The translations under genes and the position numbers were made by a program. Below the pieces are notes generated by a model, which was given only the letters and a program-made list of their open reading frames with translations, did no database searches and had not been told where the DNA came from. Below, one piece after another: positions 1-8,350 of a stretch of DNA of 64,000 nt; within the stretch, counting starts at the first letter, position 1, and each line of letters begins with the position of its first letter. The DNA is from Bradyrhizobium sp. CSS354 (GTDB taxonomy: Bacteria; Pseudomonadota; Alphaproteobacteria; Rhizobiales; Xanthobacteraceae): positions 372,001 through 436,000 of the forward strand of contig NZ_JAACFU010000006.1 of assembly GCF_029051725.1 (NCBI RefSeq). Reading direction: 5' to 3'.

Positions 1-215
1 AGCAGGGCGGCAAGCACGTCGTGGGCGTTGAGACCCTCACGCAGCAGCTTGAGGCCGTCGATGCCGTAATAGGGGTTGACGAAGGCCTGCGTCGCAATAG
101 CACCAAGGCCCGCCGCAATGTAGGGGACACGCGCGCCGACGGCGAAGAAGCGCGTGGCAACAGCGATGCCGAACTGGCCGGTAGCGGAATCGCGCGCGAT
201 GATCGACCAGGTCAT
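1..215 (-). CDS. DUF1028 family protein (N-terminal part, runs off the window)
   Basis: Seventy-one codons are visible from the ATG at 215 down to the window edge, so the C-terminus is missing. The start MTWSIIARDS, followed by GQFGIAVATRFFAVGARVP and the AFVNPYYG stretch, is typical of the DUF1028 family, which is thought to have an Ntn-hydrolase-like fold; its reaction is not established. The gene begins 9 nt after the gamma-glutamyltransferase stop codon and is probably the last visible gene of the peptide-uptake operon. That position suggests, without proving, a role in processing imported gamma-glutamyl or other small peptides. Confidence 0.8.
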   Translation of the reverse strand, partial: MTWSIIARDSATGQFGIAVATRFFAVGARVPYIAAGLGAIATQAFVNPYYGIDGLKLLREGLNAHDVLAAL

Positions 216-224
216 GTGTTGCCT

Positions 225-2030
225 TTAGCGCCCTGCGGCGTAGCCCTGCATGCCGCGCGGATTGGCGGCGGCGCGGCGGCGCGGTCCGACGCGCGAGGCC
301 GCGGTGAGGCGGCCTTCCGACCAGTCCGGTCCGACCTCGACGATATGTCCGCGTTCGCGAAGATTGTCGATCGTCGCTTTCGGCACACGGTTCTCGACCA
401 CGAGCACGCCGGGGCGCGCGGTTCGAGGCCAGAACGAGATCGGGAAATGCTCGGAGTGCCAGGCCGGGGCGTCAATCGCCTCCTGGAGATTGAGGTTGCA
501 ATGGACGTGCCGCAGGAAAAACTGCGTGATCCATTGATCCTGCTGGTCGCCGCCGGGCGAGCCCCAGGCGAGATAAGGCTCGCCGTCGCGCAATGCCATG
601 GTTGGGGACAGCGTGGTGCGCGGCCGCTTGCCCGGCGCGAGCGAGCTCGGTTGATTCTCCTCCAAATCGAACATTTGTGCGCGGCTGCCGAGGCAGAAAC
701 CCAGCTCGGGAATGACAGGTGAGGATTGCAGCCAGCCTCCCGACGGCGTCGACGACACCATGTTGCCAGCCTTGTCGATGATGTCGAAATGCACGGTGTC
801 GCCGCGCACCTCGCCGAAGCGCCCCACGGTTGGTTCGCCGGCGCCGAGCGCGCCGACGGCCTCGCGTTGGCCTTCGGCGCGGCGCAACTTGACGACGCCG
901 CCGAAGCCCTCGACCGCACCAGGCCGGAGATCGAGCGAAGCCTTGTCGGTGACGAGCTTGCGGCGCTCGTTGTTGTAGGCATCCGACAGCAGCGTTCCGA
1001 TCGGGATCTCGCTGAACTCAGGGTCGCCGTAGAATTTTTCGCGGTCGGCGAAGGCGAGCTTGGCGCATTCGATCTGGAGATGGATGAATTCCGGCCCGGT
1101 CGGGTCGAGCCCATCGAGCGCAAAACCCTTCAGCAGCGCGAGCTGCTGCAGCGTCACCGGTCCCTGGCTCCAGACCCCTGCCTTGCAGACAGTGTAGCGG
1201 CCATAATCGTAGGTGAGCGGGGCCTCGACCGTCGGCTGCCAGCGCGCCATGTCATCGGCCGACAGCACACCGCGATGCGGCGAACCGCTGACGTCCATCA
1301 CCTCCTGCGTCCGGCAGAATTTGTCGATGGCTTCCGCGACGAAGCCCTGCGACCACGCCTTGCGTGCGCGCTCGATCTCGGCGTCGCGGCCGCCGCCGCC
1401 GCTTTCGGCCTCGCTCAGGATTCGTGCGTAGGTCGCTGCAAGTGTCTTGTTGGTGAAGAGCGTGCCGGGCTTTGGCACTTCGCCGTTCGGGAGATAGACG
1501 GCGGCTGACGTCGGCCAGTGCTTGCGGAATAATTGCTCGACGGTCTGGATCGTGGCGCAGGCGCGCTCGACCAGCGGATAGCCGTCGCGCGCATAGGAGA
1601 TCGCGGGCTCCAGCACGTCGCGCAGGCGCATCGTGCCGTAGTCACGCAGCAGCATCATCCAGGACTCGAAGGTGCCGGGGACGCAGGCCGCGAGCAGGCC
1701 GGTGCCGGGCACCATGTCGAGGCCTTCGTTCTTGTAATGCGCGATGGTGGCGCGGGCCGGGGCGGGACCTTGGCCGCAGATCACCTCGGTGCGGCCGCAC
1801 TTCACGTCGTGCACGATGATCGGAACGTCGCCGCCGGGGCCGTTCAGATGCGGCTCGACCACCTGGAGCGTGAAAGCGGTGGCGACGCCGGCGTCAAAGG
1901 CGTTGCCGCCCTTTTCCAGGATAGCCATGCCGATAGCGGTCGCGATCCAGTGCGTGGTCGCGACGACCCCGAAGGTGCCCTCGATCTCGGGGCGTGTCGT
2001 GAAGGGATCGGGATTGACGATGCTGGCCAT
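225..2030 (-). CDS. gamma-glutamyltransferase family protein
   Basis: The 601-residue product belongs to the gamma-glutamyltranspeptidase family of Ntn hydrolases, which are made as precursors and self-cleave before a catalytic Thr. The likely nucleophile is Thr412 in GDTVHFD, followed by GNMVSSTPSGG, which corresponds to the TTH...VS.T region of the family. GGNAFDAGVA near residues 41-50 is the usual N-terminal signature. No signal peptide is obvious, so a cytoplasmic location is likely. The ATG at 2030 has a good GAGGTAG ribosome site. The gene follows the peptide ABC ATPase by 81 nt, so it probably cleaves gamma-glutamyl bonds of imported glutathione or related peptides. The exact substrate is inferred. 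Confidence 0.9.
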   Translation of the reverse strand: MASIVNPDPFTTRPEIEGTFGVVATTHWIATAIGMAILEKGGNAFDAGVATAFTLQVVEPHLNGPGGDVPIIVHDVKCGRTEVICGQGPAPARATIAHYKNEGLDMVPGTGLLAACVPGTFESWMMLLRDYGTMRLRDVLEPAISYARDGYPLVERACATIQTVEQLFRKHWPTSAAVYLPNGEVPKPGTLFTNKTLAATYARILSEAESGGGGRDAEIERARKAWSQGFVAEAIDKFCRTQEVMDVSGSPHRGVLSADDMARWQPTVEAPLTYDYGRYTVCKAGVWSQGPVTLQQLALLKGFALDGLDPTGPEFIHLQIECAKLAFADREKFYGDPEFSEIPIGTLLSDAYNNERRKLVTDKASLDLRPGAVEGFGGVVKLRRAEGQREAVGALGAGEPTVGRFGEVRGDTVHFDIIDKAGNMVSSTPSGGWLQSSPVIPELGFCLGSRAQMFDLEENQPSSLAPGKRPRTTLSPTMALRDGEPYLAWGSPGGDQQDQWITQFFLRHVHCNLNLQEAIDAPAWHSEHFPISFWPRTARPGVLVVENRVPKATIDNLRERGHIVEVGPDWSEGRLTAASRVGPRRRAAANPRGMQGYAAGR

Positions 2031-2111
2031 GGACTACCTCATTTGCGGCGCGCGCAATTGATCACAGGGCCAGGCCGCCGCCAAATGCGCAGGCTGCATG
2101 GCACGCGCGCG

Positions 2112-3101
2112 TCATGCCGGTACCGGCGCGGTGTTGACTGCGTGGCAGGCGACGCCGTCGATCAATTCAGGTGCTTCCTTGCGGCAGAGATCGAATGCCA
2201 GCGGGCAGCGCGGATTGAAGGCGCACCCGGGCGGCGGATTGATCGGGTTCGGGATCTCGCCCTTGACCGGAATGCGCTGGCGGCCGCTCATGGCAAGATC
2301 GGGCACGGCGCCGAGCAGCATCTTGGTGTAGGGCATGCGCGGCCGGGCAAACAGCTCGCGTCCTTCCGCGATCTCGACGATGCGGCCGAGATACATCACG
2401 CCGACGCGGGTCGCCATGTGGCGGACCACGGCGAGGTTGTGGCTGATGAACATGTAGGTCAGGCCGAACTTGTCCTGGAGGTCGCGCATCAGGTTCAGGA
2501 TCTGCGCCTGCACGGAGACGTCGAGCGCGGAGGTTGGCTCGTCGCAGACGATGAACTCTGCGTCGGAGGCGAGCGCGCGCGCGATCGCGATGCGCTGACG
2601 CTGGCCGCCCGAGAATTCGTGCGGAAATTTCAACCTGTCGTCGGGATGCAGGCCGACCAGGGTGAGAAGCTCTCCGACGCGCGCCTGGATGTCGCGCTCG
2701 CCCTCGATCAGGTCGAAAGCACGGATCGGCTCGGAGATGATGGCGTCGACCCGGAAGCGTGGGTTCAGGCTCGCATAGGGATCCTGAAAGATCATCTGGA
2801 TGCGGCGGCGTAGCTTTCGGCGTGCCGGTGCCTGCCGTGGGTCGGTCATCGAGACGCCGTCGATCAGCACGTCGCCGGAGCTCGGCGGCAGCAGGCCGAC
2901 GACCATCCGCGCCACCGTGGTCTTGCCCGAGCCGGACTCGCCGACCAGCGCGAAAGTCTCGCCCTTCCTGATGTCGAAGGTGACGCCGTCGACAGCTTTG
3001 AGGTATTCGAGATGGCCGCCCTCGAGGACGCGGTTGAGCCAGGGTTTCGAGACGTCGAAGACGCGCCGCAGATTTGTGGCCTGGACGAAGGAAGTGCTCA
3101 T
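2112..3101 (-). CDS. oligopeptide/dipeptide ABC transporter ATP-binding protein (DppF/OppF type)
   Basis: This 329-residue ATPase has Walker A GESGSGKTT at residues 54-62, the signature FSGGQRQ at about 163-169 and Walker B ending in DEPTS near residue 190. It carries the C-terminal oligopeptide-transporter extension with the Cys-containing NPRCPLAFDLC segment. It is the second ATPase of the cluster, and its ATG overlaps the stop of the upstream DppD-like gene by 4 nt, implying translational coupling. Together the two ATPases should drive the DppB/DppC-like permease pair. The substrate is not given by the sequence; the following gamma-glutamyltransferase points to gamma-glutamyl peptides or glutathione. 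Confidence 0.92.
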   Translation of the reverse strand: MSTSFVQATNLRRVFDVSKPWLNRVLEGGHLEYLKAVDGVTFDIRKGETFALVGESGSGKTTVARMVVGLLPPSSGDVLIDGVSMTDPRQAPARRKLRRRIQMIFQDPYASLNPRFRVDAIISEPIRAFDLIEGERDIQARVGELLTLVGLHPDDRLKFPHEFSGGQRQRIAIARALASDAEFIVCDEPTSALDVSVQAQILNLMRDLQDKFGLTYMFISHNLAVVRHMATRVGVMYLGRIVEIAEGRELFARPRMPYTKMLLGAVPDLAMSGRQRIPVKGEIPNPINPPPGCAFNPRCPLAFDLCRKEAPELIDGVACHAVNTAPVPA

Positions 3102-4084
3102 GCCGCGCTCTCCGCCGGCACGCTGTCATAGAGGTGGCAGGCGACGGATTGCGTGCCGCGCGGCAGCGGCTCCGGTCTCTCCACGCGGCATCGGTCGAAG
3201 GCGAATGCGCAGCGCGGATTGAACGAACAGCCACGCGGGATCGCCGACAGGCGCGGCATGGAGCCGGGGATCTGTACCAGACGCTTGTCGTCGCCGGCAA
3301 GGGTCGGGATCGCGCCCATCAGGCCCTTGGCATAAGGGTGCAGCGGGTTCCTGACGACGTCCTGCACCGGACCGATCTCGGCGACGCGGCCGGCATACAT
3401 CACCGCCACACGGTCGGATGCCTCCGCGATGACGCCCATGTCGTGCGTCACCAGCATCACGGCGGTGCCGTGGTCGCGTCCGAGTCGCTTGATGAGCGAG
3501 ATGATTTGCGCCTGTACGGAGACGTCGAGCGCGGTGGTCGGCTCGTCCGCGATGATCAGCTCGGGTTCGGCGCAGATCGCGAGCGCAATCACCACGCGCT
3601 GGCGCATGCCACCGGAGAATTCGTGCGGATAGCCGTCGATGCGCTTTTCGGGCGCGGGAATGCCGACCTCGGCGAGCAGATCGATGGCGCGGCGACGGGC
3701 GGCGGTCTCGGACAGGTTCAGATGGGTTCTGATCGTCTCGATGAGCTGGTCGCCGACGCGATAGAGCGGATTGAGCGAGGTGAGCGGATCCTGGAAGATC
3801 ATGCCGATCCGTTTTCCCCGGATACGACGCATCTCCTCCGGCGGTAAATTGTCGATGCGAAGGCCCGCAAGACGAATCTCGCCGCCGGCGATGCGGCCGG
3901 GCGGATCGATCAGGCCGATCACGGCCAGACCCGTGACCGACTTGCCGGCGCCGGATTCGCCGACCACGCCGAGGACCTCGCCCTTGGCGATGTCGAAGGA
4001 GACGCCGTCGATTGCGCGCAGCGTGCCGCGACGGGAGGCGAATTCGACCTGAAGATTACGCACGGAGAGAATGGGGTCGGTCAT
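3098..4084 (-). CDS. oligopeptide/dipeptide ABC transporter ATP-binding protein (DppD/OppD type)
   Basis: This 328-residue ATPase has Walker A GESGAGKSV at 42-50, signature FSGGMRQ at about 156-162, Walker B LIIADEPTT near 176-184, and the C-terminal NPRCAFAFDRC extension of the Opp/Dpp ATPases. It starts at an ATG 43 nt after the DppC-like permease gene and overlaps the DppF-like gene by 4 nt. It is the first of the two ATPases that energise uptake through the membrane pair encoded upstream. Confidence 0.92.
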   Translation of the reverse strand: MTDPILSVRNLQVEFASRRGTLRAIDGVSFDIAKGEVLGVVGESGAGKSVTGLAVIGLIDPPGRIAGGEIRLAGLRIDNLPPEEMRRIRGKRIGMIFQDPLTSLNPLYRVGDQLIETIRTHLNLSETAARRRAIDLLAEVGIPAPEKRIDGYPHEFSGGMRQRVVIALAICAEPELIIADEPTTALDVSVQAQIISLIKRLGRDHGTAVMLVTHDMGVIAEASDRVAVMYAGRVAEIGPVQDVVRNPLHPYAKGLMGAIPTLAGDDKRLVQIPGSMPRLSAIPRGCSFNPRCAFAFDRCRVERPEPLPRGTQSVACHLYDSVPAESAA

Positions 4085-4127
4085 GAGCGAGACGCTCTCG
4101 TCGAAATTTTGGTCATCGAAGTTCTGC

Positions 4128-5099
4128 TCATCGGAGCTTCGGGTTGAGCGCGTCGCGCAGCCAGTCGCCGAGCAGGTTGATCGACAGGATCAAACTGGCG
4201 AGCGCGATACCAGGGAAGGCCACGATCCACCATTCGCCCGCGAACAGGTAGTTGTTGCCGATGCGGATCAACGTGCCGAGCGAGGGCATTGTGTCGGGCA
4301 GGCCGACGCCGAGGAAGGACAGCGTCGCCTCGGTGATGATGGCGAGCGCGAGGTTGATCGTGGCGATGACCAGGATCGGGCCCATCGTGTTTGGCAGCAC
4401 ATGGCGGAACATGATCTTTGGCGCGGGAAGGCCGATCAGTTGCGCGGCAGCCACGTAATCCTTGTTCTTCTCGACCATCACGGAGCCGCGTACCGTCCGC
4501 GCATACCCCACCCAGAAACTCAGGCCGATCGAGATCACCAGCACGACCAGCATGCTGGTTGCATCCAGCCGGTTGCCGAGGATGGATTTCGCGATGCCGT
4601 TGACCAGCAGCGCGATCAGGATGGCGGGGAAAGTGAGTTGCACGTCGGCGATCCGCATGATCACGCCGTCCACCGCGCCGCCGAAATAGCCGGCGATCAG
4701 GCCAAGCGCGATGCCGAGCGCGCCAGCGAAGATCACGCCGGCCACGCCGACGGCGAGCGAGATCCGCAGCCCGTAGAGAATGGCGGAGAACACGTCGCGG
4801 CCCTGCTCGTCGGTGCCGAGCAGGAACGGGCTCTGGCCCTCGGCGGTCCAGAGCGGTGAGATCCTGGAATTCATCAATTGGAGCTGTGCCGGATCGAACG
4901 GGTCCTGCACCGCAAGCGCGGAGGCAAAGATCGCGAGCAGGAAGAACAGCACGGTAATGGCTGCCGCCACCATGGTCAGTTTGGATCGGCGAAACGAATA
5001 GAAGATGTCGCTGTCGAGTGCGCGGCTGAACCAGCTACGGGCGGCATGCGTCGGCAGCGTGCTCGGCTTGTCGGGATTGGAGGCGACCACTTCGGACAT
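4128..5099 (-). CDS. oligopeptide/dipeptide ABC transporter permease (DppC type)
   Basis: The 323-residue inner-membrane protein has a cytoplasmic N-terminus, a first hydrophobic segment near residues 40-65, and the DppC-type soluble insert carrying LLGTDEQGRDVFSAILYG. About five membrane segments follow, and the EAA-type loop is recognisable around ATLSFLGVGLPDTMPSLG near the C-terminus. It is the second permease of the operon, 10 nt downstream of the DppB-like gene, and should form the channel with it. Confidence 0.92.
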   Translation of the reverse strand: MSEVVASNPDKPSTLPTHAARSWFSRALDSDIFYSFRRSKLTMVAAAITVLFFLLAIFASALAVQDPFDPAQLQLMNSRISPLWTAEGQSPFLLGTDEQGRDVFSAILYGLRISLAVGVAGVIFAGALGIALGLIAGYFGGAVDGVIMRIADVQLTFPAILIALLVNGIAKSILGNRLDATSMLVVLVISIGLSFWVGYARTVRGSVMVEKNKDYVAAAQLIGLPAPKIMFRHVLPNTMGPILVIATINLALAIITEATLSFLGVGLPDTMPSLGTLIRIGNNYLFAGEWWIVAFPGIALASLILSINLLGDWLRDALNPKLR

Positions 5100-5109
5100 G
5101 CAGGCTGCC

Positions 5110-6090
5110 TTATGTGGCGCGGCCGACGGTCGCGCGCAGGCGCGGATCGACGACGGTGTAGAGAATGTCCACCACCAGATTGATGGTGACGAAAATCAGC
5201 GAGACCATCAGCAGGTAGGCGGCCATAATCGGGATATCGACATTTTGCACGGCCTGCACGAACAGAAGTCCCATGCCGGGCCATTGGAACACAGTTTCGG
5301 TGATGATCGAAAATGCAATAACCGAGCCAAACTGCAGGCCCGCCACCGTGATCACGGGAATCAGCGTGTTCTTCAGCGCGTGCCCGAAATGAATGGCACG
5401 GGTCGTCAGCCCGCGGGCGCGGGCAAAGCGGATATAGTCGGTCCGAAGCACTTCCAGCATCTCCGCGCGCACCAGCCGCATGATCAGTGTCATCTGGAAC
5501 AGCCCGAGCGTGATCGAGGGCATGATCAGCGCCTTCAGGCCCGACAATGTGAGCAGGCCCGTGGTCCACCAGCCGAGCTTGACGACCTCGCCGCGGCCGA
5601 ACGACGGCAACCAGCCCAATGTCACCGCGAACAGATAGATCAGAAGGATGCCGATCAGGAAAGTCGGCAGCGAGATGCCGATCAGCGAAACCGCCTGGAA
5701 TAATTTGGCGAGCAGGGTGTCGCGCCTGAGCGCCGAATAGACGCCCATCAGGATGCCGGACACCATTGCAAAGACGGTCGCGCAGATCGCAAGTTCCAGC
5801 GTGGCGGGCATACGCTCCATCAACAGCGTCGAGACCGGCTGCCGGAACTGATAGGAGACGCCGAACTTGAATTGCGCGGCATCGGCGAAATAGCGCACGA
5901 ACTGCACCGGCACGGGATCATCGAGGCCCAGCGACTTGCGCACGGCGGCGCGTTCGGCCGCCGGCGTATCAAGCGAGACGATCTGATTGATGGGGTCGCC
6001 GGCGAAGCGGAACATCGAGAACGCGATGATGCCGACGGCGAACATGACGCCGATGGCCTGAACGGCCCGGCGAAGAGTGAAAGCGAGCAT
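5110..6090 (-). CDS. oligopeptide/dipeptide ABC transporter permease (DppB type)
   Basis: The 326-residue product starts MLAFTLRRAVQAIGVMF, a DppB-type first membrane helix. It carries the conserved RFAGDPI and LGLDDPVPVQFVRYF region near residues 30-65 and ends with DILYTVVDPRLR, the hallmark C-terminus of this permease group. A GTG nine nt upstream (6099) is also in frame. The ATG at 6090 is preferred because AAGGAAA sits at a normal distance from it and would be too close to the GTG. The gene lies 104 nt after the binding-protein gene, separated by a strong stem-loop. Confidence 0.92.
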   Translation of the reverse strand: MLAFTLRRAVQAIGVMFAVGIIAFSMFRFAGDPINQIVSLDTPAAERAAVRKSLGLDDPVPVQFVRYFADAAQFKFGVSYQFRQPVSTLLMERMPATLELAICATVFAMVSGILMGVYSALRRDTLLAKLFQAVSLIGISLPTFLIGILLIYLFAVTLGWLPSFGRGEVVKLGWWTTGLLTLSGLKALIMPSITLGLFQMTLIMRLVRAEMLEVLRTDYIRFARARGLTTRAIHFGHALKNTLIPVITVAGLQFGSVIAFSIITETVFQWPGMGLLFVQAVQNVDIPIMAAYLLMVSLIFVTINLVVDILYTVVDPRLRATVGRAT

Positions 6091-6148
6091 GCCTTCCACT
6101 TTCCTTGAGTGTGCGTCTGGCGGACGTCTGTGTCAGCCGAAAAAGGAA

Positions 6149-6179
6149 AGGTCCCGGAAGCCTGACGCTGCCGGGACCT
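6149..6179 (-). terminator. intercistronic stem-loop between binding-protein and permease genes
   Basis: Perfect 9-bp arms, AGGTCCCGG at 6149-6157 and CCGGGACCT at 6171-6179, flank a 13-nt loop. Read on the minus strand the stem is followed by TTTCCTTTTT. It lies in the gap between the binding-protein stop (6195) and the permease start (6090). Such structures often act as partial terminators or 3'-end stabilisers that raise binding-protein mRNA over permease mRNA. Confidence 0.65.
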
Positions 6180-6194
6180 CGTATTCGACTGACG

Positions 6195-7790
6195 CTATTC
6201 CTTCTTGGTCGCCCAGTGGAACATGACCAGATTGTCGGCGCGCTGCGGCAGGTTGACCTTTTTCGATACGCCCCAGGCCAGCGCCTGCTGGTGCAGCGGA
6301 ATATAGGCCCAGTCCTTGATGCTGATCTCATACGCCTGCTTGATCAGCTGATTGCGTTTGGCGGTGTCGGTTTCGACCAGCACCTTGTCGGTGATGGCGT
6401 CGAATTCCTTGTTGCAATAGCCGCCAAGATTGGCTTCGCCCCGCGAGGATTTCGCGTCGTCACGGCACCCCATGATGTCGTTCAGCACATTGTGGGAGTC
6501 CATCGTGCTCGGCGTCCAGCCCAGCATAAAGAAAGAGGTCTGGTAGCCACCCTGCTTCAGAACCTTGGCGAAGTACTGCGCCTTGGGTTGTGCCAGGAGG
6601 TTGATCTTGACGCCGATGCGCGCAAGCATGCCGACCACAGCCTGGCAAATCGCTGCGTCATTGACGTAGCGGTCGTTCGGGCAATCCATGGTGACCTCGA
6701 AGCCGTCGGGGTAGCCGGCCTCGGTCAGGAGCTTCTTGGCGCCGTCAGGATCGAATTTGGGACGCGTGAACTCCTTGGACAGTGCGAACAGTTCGGGCGC
6801 GATCATCAGTGCCGACGGTGTCGACAGTCCCCGCATCACGCGCGTCTTGATCAGCTCGATATCGATCGCCTTGTAGAAGGCCTCCCGCACCTTGACGTCC
6901 TTGAACGGGTTCTTGCCCTTGATGTTGGAGTAGAGCAACTCATCGCGGACCGTGTCGAATCCGATGAAGATGGTGCGTAGCTCCGGCGCCTTCAGCACCT
7001 GGGCATTCGGGCTCGCATCGACACGGGAGATGTCCTGAATCGGCACCGGCTCGATCACGTCGACCTCGCCCGAAAGCAGCGCAGCGACTCGGGTGGCGTC
7101 GGAGGCGATCGGGGTGAAGATGATCTCCTTCAGGTTGCCTTCCATCTTGCCCCAATAATTGGGGTTCGCCTTGAACACGGTCTTCACGCCGGGCTGATGG
7201 CTCTCGATGATGAAGGGACCGGTACCGTTTTCGTGCAGCGAAGCGTAGCTCGGCGAGGTCGCTGACACCGGCGTCGGCTCGACCGCCTTGTTCTCCTCGG
7301 CCCACTTCTTGTCCATGATGTACCAGACGTCCCATGCCGAATGCAGGATGGGATTGGGCGAAGGCAGCACGAAGTCGACCGTGTAGTCGTCGACCTTGAC
7401 GACCTTGACGTTGGGCGCCAGGCGGGTCTGCATGTTCGAGTTTTTGTTTCGAACGCGATCGGCGGAGAACAGCACGTCGTCGGCGGTGAAGGGGTCGCCG
7501 TTGTGGAATTTTACGCCCTTGCGCAAATGGAAGCGCCAGCGGGTCGGCTCCGGAGTTTCCCAGCTCTCCGCCAGCGCCGGAATGATCTTGAGGTCCTTGT
7601 CGCGGGCGGTGAGGCCCTGATAGACGTGACCGAGATGGGCGTGGGTGGTGGACTCGTTCAGGGAGTAGGGATCAAGCGACTTCAGGTCGCCCTGGTTGGC
7701 ATAGCGCAGCGTCTGGCTCGACGCCGGCGACATCGTCAACGCAAGCATACCGGCGAGCGTCGCCGCAAACAGAGTTCGACCGACTGACAT
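6195..7790 (-). CDS. peptide ABC transporter substrate-binding protein (SBP family 5)
   Basis: The 531-residue protein starts MSVGRTLFAATLAGMLALT with a Sec signal peptide ending near residue 25 (SPASS before QTLRY). It then shows family 5 landmarks: GDLKSLDPYSLNE, LAESWETPEPTRWRFHLRKGVKFHNGDPFTADD and late GYPDGFEVTMDC. An upstream in-frame extension to 8081 is open, but the ATG at 7790 has a GAGAGGG ribosome site and begins the signal peptide. The protein is periplasmic and delivers peptide-like ligands to the DppBC-like permeases. It is first in the operon, behind a sigma-54-like promoter. Confidence 0.93.
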   Translation of the reverse strand: MSVGRTLFAATLAGMLALTMSPASSQTLRYANQGDLKSLDPYSLNESTTHAHLGHVYQGLTARDKDLKIIPALAESWETPEPTRWRFHLRKGVKFHNGDPFTADDVLFSADRVRNKNSNMQTRLAPNVKVVKVDDYTVDFVLPSPNPILHSAWDVWYIMDKKWAEENKAVEPTPVSATSPSYASLHENGTGPFIIESHQPGVKTVFKANPNYWGKMEGNLKEIIFTPIASDATRVAALLSGEVDVIEPVPIQDISRVDASPNAQVLKAPELRTIFIGFDTVRDELLYSNIKGKNPFKDVKVREAFYKAIDIELIKTRVMRGLSTPSALMIAPELFALSKEFTRPKFDPDGAKKLLTEAGYPDGFEVTMDCPNDRYVNDAAICQAVVGMLARIGVKINLLAQPKAQYFAKVLKQGGYQTSFFMLGWTPSTMDSHNVLNDIMGCRDDAKSSRGEANLGGYCNKEFDAITDKVLVETDTAKRNQLIKQAYEISIKDWAYIPLHQQALAWGVSKKVNLPQRADNLVMFHWATKKE

Positions 7791-8092
7791 TCTTGACCCT
7801 CTCAACTCTGCCGCGCCGTGATTTTTGATTGTTCGGCGGGCGTCCCAATCCATGTTGCCCAGACTTCTCGACCCGTGCAAGCGCCATTCCAGCAAGGAAC
7901 GCGCCAAGTTGCACCGCTGTGCAGCAATGGTGACCGGCATTGAGGGATGGATGGGCGCGGGCGGGCAATTTTGATTGACCATATCCGCCGATCGAGGAAG
8001 CCGGAGGCCGCCACCGCCCTCAGGTCGCTTGCGTTGCACACCGTCTCGCGGCGATACTGCAGCAGGCCGCTCGAATCTCATCTGGAGGGGAC
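7791..8092. other. 302-bp divergent intergenic region
   Basis: This stretch separates the peptide-transporter operon (minus) from the DUF6489 gene (plus) and holds no convincing gene. On the minus strand it has a sigma-54-like element at 7876-7891. On the plus strand a weak TTGCGT (8029-8034) with GATACT (8053-8058) at 18-nt spacing could be a sigma-70 promoter for the DUF6489 gene. A GGAGGGG ribosome site lies just before 8093. Confidence 0.5.
7876..7891 (-). promoter_or_regulatory. putative sigma-54 (-24/-12) promoter of the peptide-transporter operon
   Basis: The minus strand reads TGGAATGGCGCTTGCA. It matches the RpoN consensus TGGCACG-N4-TTGCW at 10 of 12 defined positions, with the essential GG and GC exactly 12 nt apart. 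Transcription would begin near 7864, giving a leader of about 75 nt before the ATG at 7790. The match is seen directly; function is inferred. Confidence 0.45.
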
Positions 8093-8350
8093 ATGAAAGT
8101 TAATATCGAAATCGACTGCACCCCCCTCGAAGCCCGCCAGTTCATCGGATTGCCCGATCTGGCACCGATGCAGACGGCGGTGATGGACAAGCTGCAGCAG
8201 CAGGTCTTGAGCAACATCGACAAGGTCTCGCCGGAATCGCTGATCCAGAGCTGGTTCACCTTCGATCCAAAGCTTGCCGAGCGGTTTCAGGACATGTTCG
8301 TCACCATGGCCGGTCTCGGCGGCACGCGCAGCGGCGATAAGAAGAAATAA
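8093..8350 (+). CDS. DUF6489 family small protein
   Basis: An 85-residue soluble protein beginning MKVNIEIDCTPLEARQFIGLPD and ending in a basic GDKKK tail. The N-terminal pattern, a strand followed by CTP.EAR.F.GLPD and a helical region ending FQDMFVTMAG, resembles the small DUF6489 proteins of alphaproteobacteria, whose role is unknown. A strong GGAGGGG site precedes the ATG. Its stop codon TAATG overlaps the start of the next hydrolase gene, so the two are translationally coupled. The following genes are lipid related, which is the only hint to function. Confidence 0.75.
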   Translation: MKVNIEIDCTPLEARQFIGLPDLAPMQTAVMDKLQQQVLSNIDKVSPESLIQSWFTFDPKLAERFQDMFVTMAGLGGTRSGDKKK

